From Synechococcus sp. LA31 (GTDB taxonomy: Bacteria > Cyanobacteriota > Cyanobacteriia > PCC-6307 > Cyanobiaceae), in NCBI RefSeq assembly GCF_018502385.1, contig NZ_CP075523.1, positions 1-64,000 of the forward strand: a stretch of 64,000 bases of DNA, written 5' to 3'. This document shows, piece after piece, positions 44,443-53,455 of the stretch (position 1 is its first letter; each line of letters starts with the position of its first letter). The notes below the pieces were generated by a model. It was not told where the DNA came from. It worked only from the letters and a program-made list of their open reading frames with translations, and did no database searches. The translations under genes were made by a program, and so were the position numbers.

Positions 44443-45281
44443 GGCAACCTTCCACCACGGCTTTTTATCCAGTTGTTCAGAGTTCCAGCTTTGAGCATTG
44501 GCGCGCTTGCCTGCAGCAGGTGATGGGCGACTGCCGCGTCAGCTGCTTCGATCACGAGCGAGATGTGTTTCAGGCCAGCATCCAAGTGGCGGCAGCTGGG
44601 CCGCTGTCCCTGGTGGAGCTGCGCGGAGAGGGTGGGGGCTTGGAGTTGCTGCGGCGTCAGAACCCGGAATTGGCGGTGCTCTGGATTCCAGAACTTGGTT
44701 GCATGCTCGAGCGCCAGGCCGACTGTCCTGATGAGTTGATCACCAGCCCGGGCCAGGGCCTTTGGATTGGCCCCGGTGCAGAACTGCATGGGCTGAGCTC
44801 AGCCAACACCAGTGGTGTTTCCATCATCGTGCCTGTGACGGTGCTGGAAGCGTTGGGTGATCAATGCGGAGAGACTGCCGTGCTCGATCCCTTTCGCACC
44901 AACCGCCAGCCCACGGTCGTGGCCCTGCTGCGCCAGGCACGTGAGTTGATTGATGCGGCGCGTCTGCATCCCCATTGGCTGGATCACAGTGCCGGTGCTT
45001 TCTGGCAGGCCTTGATCAATCATCGGCTGGCAGCCGGCTCTGCGTCTCTGATCCCACCACACGATGACCTCACCAACCGCTTCCTGGAATTGGTGCAAAG
45101 CCAGCTCACGGAGGAACCTCAACCTCGATTCGCCTTAGGCAAACTTGCAATGGATCTGCACTGTTCAGGGCGAACGCTGCAGAACCGCTTGCGATCTGAT
45201 CTTGATGCCTCGCCCCGCGAGGTGTGGACGGCTCTCCAGAATCAGTACCGGCCTGATCAGCGAATCACTAGCGCAGCTTGA
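44439..45281 (+). CDS. AraC-type regulator, C-terminally truncated
   Basis: 280 residues from ATG 44439, which overlaps the maf fragment. The N-terminal 210 residues form a cupin-like sensor domain ([40 protein letters not shown]). The first AraC helix-turn-helix is present ([36 protein letters not shown]). The second helix-turn-helix, about 50 residues, is missing: after TALQ the protein ends [16 protein letters not shown] binding is therefore probably impaired. The loss appears to coincide with a sequence junction near 45245. Confidence 0.7.
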   Translation: MRQPSTTAFYPVVQSSSFEHWRACLQQVMGDCRVSCFDHERDVFQASIQVAAAGPLSLVELRGEGGGLELLRRQNPELAVLWIPELGCMLERQADCPDELITSPGQGLWIGPGAELHGLSSANTSGVSIIVPVTVLEALGDQCGETAVLDPFRTNRQPTVVALLRQARELIDAARLHPHWLDHSAGAFWQALINHRLAAGSASLIPPHDDLTNRFLELVQSQLTEEPQPRFALGKLAMDLHCSGRTLQNRLRSDLDASPREVWTALQNQYRPDQRITSAA

Positions 45282-45384
45282 GCATCACGCCATAGCTGAG
45301 GGCAGGGCTGATGAGATCATCTGCAAGCTCAAACTGAAGAGAAGAGAGTTGCCCCAGGTCACTCTTGCGTCGGCGTTTATCACA
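45268..45384 (-). pseudogene. Possible 3' fragment of an outer-membrane beta-barrel gene
   Basis: A 38-codon minus-strand frame reads SSLQFELADDLISPALSYGV and ends MLKLR with TAG. The alternating pattern looks like the last strands of an outer-membrane porin. It has no start codon (a TAA lies just upstream) and overlaps the truncated end of the AraC-type gene, consistent with a rearrangement junction. The assignment is weak. Confidence 0.25.
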
Positions 45385-45583
45385 TTATTGAGATGACACA
45401 GCCCACTACTCAGCTGAGAGACGTCAGGCTGACGAAGATACTTTTAAAGGGCTATGGATTTATTTGCACCGAAGAAAGGATTCCCAGGATTAGATAGCAG
45501 TGCTCGCGTGTGTGGATTATTGGTGTTGTGAGGGAACACTTGATGGGCGTGAATATCCCTGTGCCTTCATGCTTCTTCGGTTT
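45385..45583. other. Non-coding, AT-richer stretch
   Basis: No gene, RNA or clear terminator is seen. The base composition is lower in GC than the surrounding genes. It lies between the barrel-like fragment and the stop of a small secreted protein gene. Confidence 0.5.
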
Positions 45584-45925
45584 TTAGCGACTCTTGGCCG
45601 CACAGTTCTTGGCCTCAGGGGTCATCATTAGATTGGTGAGACGAGCTCCGTTCTCGCCGCTCGCACCGGACAATTGGATGATTGCATTGAGGGTGACTCC
45701 GTCGTATCTGGCTTGGTAGGCATTGGCCAAGCAGTTGCAGTATGCGCTCTGGCTCTTGATGCCAGGGGTTCTGCCGTTGTTGCAACCCTTCAGAAACCCC
45801 GATCTGAATTCTTGAGTCAGTTTCGCGTTCTCGGCTGCGGTGATTGTTCGTTGCTGTGCATATGCAGCAGGGCTCAGGCTTATGAGGGAGGAGATGGCGA
45901 TCGCTGCTGAGATGTGCTTGATCAT
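45584..45925 (-). CDS. Small secreted cysteine-containing protein
   Basis: 113 residues. The signal peptide spans about 1-24 (hydrophobic core, then AAYAQQ). The mature domain has three spaced cysteines (FLKGCNNGRTPGIKSQSAYC, with C-N-C, then a final Cys near the end in TPEAKNCAAKSR) and the helical LTQEFRSGFLKGC. The arrangement resembles small periplasmic or extracellular cysteine-rich proteins, but I do not recognise a named family. ATG 45925 gives a clean signal peptide. A longer frame upstream adds unlikely residues. Confidence 0.7.
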   Translation of the reverse strand: MIKHISAAIAISSLISLSPAAYAQQRTITAAENAKLTQEFRSGFLKGCNNGRTPGIKSQSAYCNCLANAYQARYDGVTLNAIIQLSGASGENGARLTNLMMTPEAKNCAAKSR

Positions 45926-46078
45926 GACTCGGGTGATTCTGGTTAGGAAGAGGTGGGAGTGGCGACAGCTATTTCTGATCTCATCAGGCCAGAGCTGCCA
46001 AAGGAAATGGGGGATGTCAGCCTGGTAATCCGATGTCACTGAACAAAATACTGAAACGCAATGCCTATCAAGAGGTGC

Positions 46079-49000
46079 TCAGGGCTGAGTAGGCAGCTTG
46101 CTTACCGAATGTTCACCAGATGGACTGGAGCCAGGCGTCAGTCTTTGAACCTGATTCATCATCCGCTGGAACAAGGATTCCTGGCGAACGATCTTTTCAT
46201 CCTGCTCCACCAGCTTGCGCTGGAGCTCTTGAACGATTTGATCTTGGCGCTTTCGATCCTCCTGCAGCAGTGCAATCTGATTCTTCAGTAGAGTGATCAA
46301 TTGCGCTGTGCTCTCGGATCGAACCGCCTGACCTGCACTGGAAACAGCCTGCATCTTCTGCAATTGCTCTTGCAGAAGCCTGATCTGCTGATCGCGACTT
46401 TGCAGATCAGACTGCAACTTGGAAACGCTTGCATTCAGCGATTCAAGCTTCTGGGACGTTTCCTGCGCGTTGGCGGGGGCGGACTTCTGTTTATTGATCT
46501 TCCCAAGTGGGAAGGAGAAGCCAAGCCGGCCTGCCACTGAGGGAGTGGAGCCGTATTCGTAGTCGATTGAAGGTGCGTAAGACAGGGCGCCATTGAGGTG
46601 GATGCGATCAGCAACCCGAACGGCGCAACCGGCTGCGACAGCATATTGTGTGCCGAAGCCGCCCGTGCCGAAACCGCAGCGGACCGGTTCGTCTTCTTGC
46701 AGGCTTACTTCAGGCACAGCAGAGAGCGCGGCGGCCATTGCTGTGGTGGTTCCAACGGCGTAGCCGAGGCCTTGAGCGGCAGACTCGAGCTTGGGAACAG
46801 TTTGTGTGACTGTGTTTTCAATGCGGTTGACAGATACGGATGATGTGCCGGCATTGCCGCTTCCATCAATGGTGAGCATCCGCCGCTCACCATTGTTTTG
46901 ATACTTCGTCTCTTTGAATCGACCATTCCTGGCTAAGCCATCAAGCTGAACAGGGCCCGACAGTGTGGTCTTGCCTGTAACGCCGAGGTTTGCCCCAATG
47001 GTCTGGCTTCCCGCGATGGCGGATGATCCGCTGACGCTTTGGTTGCCGCTGATTAACTGATCACCGCCAATAGTCTGGTTGCCACTAATGGTCTGACTGC
47101 CGCCAATACTCTGATTGCCACTAATGGTCTGACTGCCGCCAATACTCTGATTGCCACTAATGGTCTGACTGCCGCCAATACTCTGATTGCCGCTAACAAT
47201 TTGATTGCCGTTGAACGTGGAATTCCCATTTACGGTGAAGTCGTTGTTAACGATCGTTGGCCCATTGAAAACGGCTCGCCCTGACACGTTCAGTGTGTCT
47301 GTCGTGATCCCGCCTGTGACGGTGAGCCCCCCGTTCAGGGTGGTGTGCCCATTGACGGTCAAGTCGTTGGTGACAGTCAGTGAGCCGTTGTTGATGCTGA
47401 TGCCAGTGGAACGTTGCAGTGTCCCGTCTGCTGAAGCTGCAACGAGCTCCGTACCTGAGCCGGCAAGGTTGGCAACGGTGACCTGGGTTCCAGATGTGCC
47501 CAGCATCATCTGGTTATCTCGAGTTGTCCTGGCCCCAGCGCCAATGGCTGTTGCGCCAGTGCCGGTTGCATTGGCTCCAGCGCCAATGGCGGTTACATCG
47601 GTTCCATTCGCTACAGATGCTGTGCCCATGGCCAGCGCGTTGGTTTGGAATCCTTCAGCACGCGCGCCGACGCCAATTGCCGTAACGTTGCGACCATTGG
47701 CTACTGCGCCTGTGCCGTAGGCAAAGGCATTGGTGCCATTGGCGCGAGACAGGCTACCTAGTGCTATGCCACCTTCCGCAGTTGAATTGGCGTAGAAGCC
47801 CAGCGCAACCGACCCTTCCCCACTGGCAGTGCTGATCACGCCGAGGGCTGTGGCTCCATTACCACTTGCATTGGTTAATGTTCCCAAGGCAGTTGCTCCA
47901 AGAACAGCGTCTGCGCGACTGTTGTCGCCGATGGCTGTATCCCCTGTGCCAATCGCTTCTGCATTGGCTCCGTAGCAACTAGATTGTGCCCCAGTACGAT
48001 TGCAGAACGTTGTTGTATTTGTGGGGAACACGATAAATCCAAGATTCCCCGTGGAGTCGGTTGTTAGAACCTGTGTTGTGCCACTTGTTTGATTTGTGGA
48101 GTACCCGCTAAGTGTTACGGATCCTCCGAGTGTCGTCGCGCCTGTTACAGCAAGGGTTCCACCGATGCTTTGATTTCCGTTGATGGCGGAGTTGCCATTA
48201 ACTGTCTGATTACCGTTGACGGTTTGTATGCCGTTAACGGTGAGTGAGTTGTTGACGGTAGTGGCGCCATTGAGTGTGGTGGCACCTTGAACGGCAAGAG
48301 TGCTTTGGAAGTTGGCCGCGCCAGTGGCGGTGAGGGTGTTGAGGGTGGTGGTGCTGGAGACGTTAAGGGTGTCGGTGTTGGTGCCGCCTGTAACAGTCAG
48401 GCCATTGTTGATGGTGGCGCCGCCGGAGAGGGTGGTGGCACCAGTCACGCCAAGGGTTCCACCGATGGTTTGATTACCGGTGATGGCGGAATTGCCAGAT
48501 ACGGTTTGATTGCCGGTGACAGCAAGTGTGCCTACGACGTTGGTGTCTTTGAGATTGGTTGTCCCTGTGACCGTAAGAGAGTTATTGACAGTGGTGGCGC
48601 CATTGAGCGTGGTAGCACCTTGAACAGCAAGTGTGCTCTGGAAGTTAGCCGCGCCAGTGGCGGTGAGGGTGTTGAGGGTGGTAGCACCGGAGACCCCGAG
48701 GGTGTCGGTGTTGGTGCCACCGGTGACCGTCAGGCCATTGCTGATGGTGGCGCCGCCGGAGAGTGTGGTGGTACCAGTCACACCAAGGGTTCCACCGATG
48801 GTTTGATTACCGGTGACAGCAAGTGTGCCTACGACGTTGGTGTCTTTGAGGTTGGTTGTCCCTGTGACCGTAAGAGAGTTATTGACAGTGGTGGCGCCAT
48901 TGAGCGTGGTAGCACCTTGAACAGCAAGGGTGCTCTGGAAGTTAGCCGCGCCAGTGGCGGTGAGGGTGTTGAGGGTGGTAGCACCGGAGACCCCGAGGGT

Positions 49001-52000
49001 GTCGGTGTTGGTGCCGCCTGTGACAGTCAGGCCATTGTTGATGGTGGCGCCGCCGGAGAGTGTGGTGGCACCAGTTACACCAAGGGTTCCACCAATGGTC
49101 TGGTTACCGGTGATGGCGGAATTGCCAGATACGGTCTGATTACCAGTGACAGCGAGTGTGCCAACGACGTTGGTGTCTTTGAGGTTGGACGTTCCTGTGA
49201 CCGTGAGTGAGTTATTGACCGTGGTGGCGCCATTGAGTGTGGTGGCACCTTGAACGTCGAGAGTGCTCTGGAAGTTGGCGGCACCTCTGGTGGTGAGGGT
49301 GTTGAGGGTGGCGGCACCACCCACATTCAGGTCGTTGGCTGTTGTGAGGGATCCGTTGTTAACGGAAATTCCAGCTGCACGCTTGAGGGTGCCATCGCCG
49401 TTGGCGAAGACCATCTCATTGCCTGTACCGGAAAGGTTGGCAATGGTGACTTCACTCGTGGATTTACCGATGGCAATCTGGTTTGTGCGTGTGGATGCGG
49501 CACCATCACCGAAGGCAATGGAGTTGTCGAAGCTGGCATTGGCCTGATAACCGAGGGCGATGGCATCGTTGGCGTTGGCCACAGCCTGGAAACCCATCAC
49601 GATGGTGCGGTTGCCTGCAGCGCGAGAATTTTCGCCAATGGCAACCGTGGCCGTGCCTGTGGCATTGGAGGCCACACCAATCGCCACGCTGTTGATCCCG
49701 GTGGCTTCTGCATAGGCGCCAACAGCAACCGATCCATTGGTGGCATCGGCATCAGCGCCAACAGCAGTGGCCTCCAAACCGATGGCGGTGCTGTTGGCAC
49801 CTAAAGCCGAGGCGTAATCACCAAGAGCTCTGGAATTGTTCCCGAAGCAGACAGAGTCAATGCCTTGATGGGTGCAATTGAAGGCGTTTTGAATGGCAAT
49901 TGTGTAGTTGGGGGCCAAAGTTGCCGTGCCAGCAGTCACCCGACCTTGCTGATCGATGACGAGGTATTCAGTGCCGGACGATGGTTTGTTGGCAAGGCCC
50001 GGTAAGAAAATATCTGTAGTCCCATTACCACTGGCGCCAAGGGTGATGGAGCTGCTGGCGCTGGACCCTGATTTCTGGCGGGCTACTGCACCAGTTCCAA
50101 TCGCGGTGGCATTGGCAATGTCTGACCTGGCTCCTGTCCCCAGGGCCATCGAGTTGGAATTAGAGGCTGTAGCGGCACGACCAAGGGCGATTGAATTCAG
50201 TGCAGATGCACTGGAGTCTGTGCCAACCGCCGTTGCCCATCCACCACTTGAGTTACTGCCCCAGCCGAGCGCCGTCGATCCTTGTGAGGTAGCTGAAGCG
50301 TTGCCTCCGAGTGCGGTTGCCCCTCCAGAATTATTTGACGCTGTTGCACCATTGCCAATCGCAATGTTGTTTGAGCCTTGAGCGTTTGCACTTCTGCCAA
50401 GAGAAACTGATGAAGTTCCTGTTGTATTTGCGTTGGCACCAATAGCAGTTGAACCCTCACCATTGGCTACTGCATTCGGCCCGTAACAGGTGGCGTTATC
50501 GCCTGATGCTACGCAATTGGCACCTGCTGCGAGAGCATTAGTGTTGATTGCCTGGCCATTGATTTGTAGGCCACCGGTGATATTTAGCGTTGTAAGCGAT
50601 GTGGTGCCGGTGACCGTCAGTGAGTTATTGACCGTGGTGGCGCCATTGAGTGTGGTGGCACCGGAGACGCCGAGGGTGTCGGTGTTGGTGCCGCCAGTGA
50701 CAGACAGGCCATTGTTGATGGTGGCGCCGCCGGAGAGTGTGGTGGCCCCTGTGACACCAAGGGTTCCACCGATGGTCTGGTTACCGGTGATGGCGGAATT
50801 GCCAGATACGGTTTGATTACCAGTGACAGCGAGTGTGCCAACGACGTTGGTGTTGTTGAGGTTGGTTGTGCCGTTAACGGTCAGATTGTTGGCAACGGTA
50901 AGTGACCCGTTGGCAAGTGAAATCCCAACAGCACGCTTAAGGGTGCCATCGTCGTTGGCGAAGACCATCTCGTTGCCTGTGCCGAACAGATTGGCAACGG
51001 TTGTTGTGGTTGTTCCCGTGCCGAGCACGATCTGATCATCTCGGGTGGTGGCGGCTGATCTTCCGACGGCTGTGGACCTGTCGAATGCAGCACTGGCTTT
51101 AGCACCCAGGGCCGTGGCGTAAGCACCCGAAGCAGTCGCACTCCAACCCAGCGCCGCGGCGCTTCCGCCCGAAGCACGGGTTTCACGACCCACCGCCGTG
51201 GCGGTTACTCCAGAAGCAGTCGCATACACACCCAGCGCCGTGGCGGAGTCAGCCGAAGCAGTGGCATTTCTACCCAGCGCCGTAGCTCCAGGGCCCGAAG
51301 CTTTAGCTGACCTACCAAATGCCGTGGAGGAGCTGCCCGAAGCATTGGATGAATTACCAAATGCCGAAGCAGAGTTAGCCTCTGCCGAAGCATTCGGCCC
51401 GAAACAGGTGGCGTTATCACCGGTAGCCACACAATTCAGAGAATTAAGCGCTGTTGCGGAGATCGATGATCGCGAGAGGGTGCCATCGCCATTGGCGACA
51501 ACAAGGCCAGTGCCTGTGCCGGCCAGATTGGCGACGGTGGTTGTGGTTGTTGCCGTGCCGAGAACGATCTGATCAGCTCGTGTGGTGGCGGCTTTTGTTC
51601 CGATGGCTGTGGAGTTGGCGTAGGCAGCATTGGATTGAACACCCAGGGCCGTGGCGGAAGTGCTCGAAGCATTGGCAAACAAACCCAGCGCCGTGGCGTA
51701 TTGGCCCGAAGCACTGGCTGCACTACCCACCGCCGTGGCGGCTGTGCCCAAAGCATTGGTTAGTTCACCCAGCGCCGTGGCGCTAGGACCCGAAGCATTA
51801 GCTCTGCGACCCAGCGCCGTGCCAGAATTGTTTGATGCAGTGGCTTGAAAACCCAGAGCCGTTGCGCCAGAGCCCGAAGCATTGGCTGCACTACCTAGTG
51901 CCGTGGCGGCGTTGCCCGTAGCAGTGGCTTGAACACCAAGAGCCGTGGCGGAGAAGTTCGAAGCCTTGGCTGAACGACCCAACGCCGTGGCCTGATAGCC

Positions 52001-53278
52001 CGAAGCAGTGGCTGAACTACCCAGCGCCGTGGCCTGATAGCCCGAAGCATTGGCTAAATTACCCAGCGCTGTGGTAGCGAAATTAGAAGCTTTTGCTGAT
52101 TCACCCAGCGCCGTGGCTGCTATGCCCGAAGCAGTGGCACCAACACCCAACGCCGTTGAATTATTTCCCGAAGCCGTGGCTGTATCACCAAGTGCCGTGG
52201 CTGAATAACCCGAAGCACTGGCTTGGATCCCCAGCGCTGTGGAGAACCCGCCAGATGCGTTTGCAGCGTAACCAAGAGCCGATGCGAAATTGCCATCGGA
52301 TTTGGCATTGGTGCCTAGCGCTATGGCGGCAATACCCGAAGCTCGGGCTAGTTCACCCAGCGCTGTGGCGGAATCGCCCGACGCAGTGGCCAGTTGACCC
52401 AGCGCCGTGGAGCCTGTTCTCGACGCAGTCGCTCTATAGCCCAGCGCTGTGGCTTCTTCGCCCGAAGCAGTAGCTAGTTCACCCAGTGCCGTGGCTGAAT
52501 TACCTCCAGCATTGGCTTCACGGCCAAGAGCTGTAGCGGATGAACCTGAAGCCTTGGATGAATAACCCACTGCCGTAGAGAAGTCTCCGGAACTTTGGGC
52601 CGAGGCACCCAGCGCGGTGGCGTAAGTGTCCGAAGCATTGGCTGAGTCACCCAGTGCCGTAGCTGAACTGCCCGAGGCATTGGCAAACTTACCTATCGCC
52701 GTAGCGGATATGCCTGAACTATTCGCTTTTGTCCCCAGTGCTGTGGCGTTTGCGCCATTAGCCCATGCGCTTTCACCCAGTGCTGTGGCTCCTATCTGAT
52801 TAGCAAAAGTGTTATTACCCACTGCGACGGAGCCAGTTCCGCGTGCCTCCGATCGGTAACCCACGGCAACAGTAGACGTGTCTTCAGCCTGGGCGATAAA
52901 ACCCAACGCCACGGCGTATTGGGCTCTCGCCTCGGCGTTCGCGCCTATCGCAATCGACCAATTGCCGTCAGCAGTGGATTGGTAACCAATTGCATAAGCG
53001 TAATCACCCGTAGCTGACGCAGATCCAAATGTGCCATGAGAACTGCTTGGTGGACCTGCCTGTCCTGGAATCTGGGTGATCTGAGCCTGAGCTGGCTTGC
53101 TTCGCAGGGCTGCATCCACCAACACGCCAAGGCTGGCCACCTGACCGACCACGGCCCAAGCCATGAAGCCTCCCTGGGCGGCTTTGCTCCAGCGGCGGCT
53201 GCGGCCAGCCTTGCGCGTCTTCGAACCCCGGCGATAGCCAGCCACTTTGAGGATCGCAGCGAGCAACCAGGCGTTCAA
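46079..53278 (-). CDS. Giant YadA-like trimeric autotransporter adhesin with C-terminal coiled coil
   Basis: 2,399 residues, apparently a type Vc surface adhesin. The N-terminus is a long basic extension plus hydrophobic segment ending KPAQAQ (about residue 65), probably an extended signal peptide; ATG 53164 is an alternative start to TTG 53278. The passenger holds more than sixty YadA head motifs such as SATALG or SVAIG, spaced about 14 residues apart in five blocks. These alternate with NQIVLGT-type closures and Thr/Asn/Gly-rich repeats (VTGNQTIGGTLGVTGATTLS). A short four-strand YadA anchor lies at about 2180-2265. About 110 residues of coiled coil follow it (about 2275-2385), whereas such proteins normally end at the anchor. 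It is divergent from the glycan-modification operon. Confidence 0.9.
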   Translation of the reverse strand: MNAWLLAAILKVAGYRRGSKTRKAGRSRRWSKAAQGGFMAWAVVGQVASLGVLVDAALRSKPAQAQITQIPGQAGPPSSSHGTFGSASATGDYAYAIGYQSTADGNWSIAIGANAEARAQYAVALGFIAQAEDTSTVAVGYRSEARGTGSVAVGNNTFANQIGATALGESAWANGANATALGTKANSSGISATAIGKFANASGSSATALGDSANASDTYATALGASAQSSGDFSTAVGYSSKASGSSATALGREANAGGNSATALGELATASGEEATALGYRATASRTGSTALGQLATASGDSATALGELARASGIAAIALGTNAKSDGNFASALGYAANASGGFSTALGIQASASGYSATALGDTATASGNNSTALGVGATASGIAATALGESAKASNFATTALGNLANASGYQATALGSSATASGYQATALGRSAKASNFSATALGVQATATGNAATALGSAANASGSGATALGFQATASNNSGTALGRRANASGPSATALGELTNALGTAATAVGSAASASGQYATALGLFANASSTSATALGVQSNAAYANSTAIGTKAATTRADQIVLGTATTTTTVANLAGTGTGLVVANGDGTLSRSSISATALNSLNCVATGDNATCFGPNASAEANSASAFGNSSNASGSSSTAFGRSAKASGPGATALGRNATASADSATALGVYATASGVTATAVGRETRASGGSAAALGWSATASGAYATALGAKASAAFDRSTAVGRSAATTRDDQIVLGTGTTTTTVANLFGTGNEMVFANDDGTLKRAVGISLANGSLTVANNLTVNGTTNLNNTNVVGTLAVTGNQTVSGNSAITGNQTIGGTLGVTGATTLSGGATINNGLSVTGGTNTDTLGVSGATTLNGATTVNNSLTVTGTTSLTTLNITGGLQINGQAINTNALAAGANCVASGDNATCYGPNAVANGEGSTAIGANANTTGTSSVSLGRSANAQGSNNIAIGNGATASNNSGGATALGGNASATSQGSTALGWGSNSSGGWATAVGTDSSASALNSIALGRAATASNSNSMALGTGARSDIANATAIGTGAVARQKSGSSASSSITLGASGNGTTDIFLPGLANKPSSGTEYLVIDQQGRVTAGTATLAPNYTIAIQNAFNCTHQGIDSVCFGNNSRALGDYASALGANSTAIGLEATAVGADADATNGSVAVGAYAEATGINSVAIGVASNATGTATVAIGENSRAAGNRTIVMGFQAVANANDAIALGYQANASFDNSIAFGDGAASTRTNQIAIGKSTSEVTIANLSGTGNEMVFANGDGTLKRAAGISVNNGSLTTANDLNVGGAATLNTLTTRGAANFQSTLDVQGATTLNGATTVNNSLTVTGTSNLKDTNVVGTLAVTGNQTVSGNSAITGNQTIGGTLGVTGATTLSGGATINNGLTVTGGTNTDTLGVSGATTLNTLTATGAANFQSTLAVQGATTLNGATTVNNSLTVTGTTNLKDTNVVGTLAVTGNQTIGGTLGVTGTTTLSGGATISNGLTVTGGTNTDTLGVSGATTLNTLTATGAANFQSTLAVQGATTLNGATTVNNSLTVTGTTNLKDTNVVGTLAVTGNQTVSGNSAITGNQTIGGTLGVTGATTLSGGATINNGLTVTGGTNTDTLNVSSTTTLNTLTATGAANFQSTLAVQGATTLNGATTVNNSLTVNGIQTVNGNQTVNGNSAINGNQSIGGTLAVTGATTLGGSVTLSGYSTNQTSGTTQVLTTDSTGNLGFIVFPTNTTTFCNRTGAQSSCYGANAEAIGTGDTAIGDNSRADAVLGATALGTLTNASGNGATALGVISTASGEGSVALGFYANSTAEGGIALGSLSRANGTNAFAYGTGAVANGRNVTAIGVGARAEGFQTNALAMGTASVANGTDVTAIGAGANATGTGATAIGAGARTTRDNQMMLGTSGTQVTVANLAGSGTELVAASADGTLQRSTGISINNGSLTVTNDLTVNGHTTLNGGLTVTGGITTDTLNVSGRAVFNGPTIVNNDFTVNGNSTFNGNQIVSGNQSIGGSQTISGNQSIGGSQTISGNQSIGGSQTISGNQTIGGDQLISGNQSVSGSSAIAGSQTIGANLGVTGKTTLSGPVQLDGLARNGRFKETKYQNNGERRMLTIDGSGNAGTSSVSVNRIENTVTQTVPKLESAAQGLGYAVGTTTAMAAALSAVPEVSLQEDEPVRCGFGTGGFGTQYAVAAGCAVRVADRIHLNGALSYAPSIDYEYGSTPSVAGRLGFSFPLGKINKQKSAPANAQETSQKLESLNASVSKLQSDLQSRDQQIRLLQEQLQKMQAVSSAGQAVRSESTAQLITLLKNQIALLQEDRKRQDQIVQELQRKLVEQDEKIVRQESLFQRMMNQVQRLTPGSSPSGEHSVSKLPTQP
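47091..47198 (-). repeat. Three tandem 36-base repeats in the adhesin gene
   Basis: Three virtually identical 36-base units start at 47091, 47127 and 47163. Each encodes 12 residues, a pair of SGNQSIGGSQTI-type hexads. They sit in the stalk part close to the anchor, and their copy number could change by slipped replication. Confidence 0.85.
48190..49262 (-). repeat. Near-identical 333/297-base modules in the adhesin gene
   Basis: Matching points at 48527, 48824 and 49157 show spacings of 297 and 333 bases; the shorter copy lacks one 36-base subunit (QTVSGNSAITGN). Each module encodes 99 or 111 residues with VTGGTNTDTLGVSGATTLN and VNNSLTVTGTTNLKDTNVVG. A related copy lies at about 50600-50880. 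Identity between copies is high enough for homologous recombination and for assembly errors. Confidence 0.8.
50940..53030 (-). repeat. Array of about 45-base YadA head repeats
   Basis: This part of the adhesin gene is made of dozens of imperfect repeats of 42-45 bases, each encoding one head motif (consensus SATALG-X2-A-X-ASG). Recurrent codons for NAS create many NX(S/T) sequons. The array gives the gene a periodicity clearly visible by eye. Confidence 0.85.
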
Positions 53279-53455
53279 GGTTGAGTCAATAATTTCGTCT
53301 GATTCTGCTGAGCTGTCAGAGGTTTGAGTTGCCTCGACTTGTGAGTCCGATGAGTTTCGTGAGACTGGCTTTGTGTGTTCGATCTTCGGCTTCGCTTTAG
53401 GGCATGACAGCCTTTGCAGTTCGGCTTACTGTCCTGTCCTCCATTGAGTTGAGTG

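Noticed and set aside
48287..49210. 307-codon plus-strand Gly-rich frame opposite the adhesin
   Set aside because: It arises from the periodic repeats of the adhesin gene read in antisense and has no start or promoter context.
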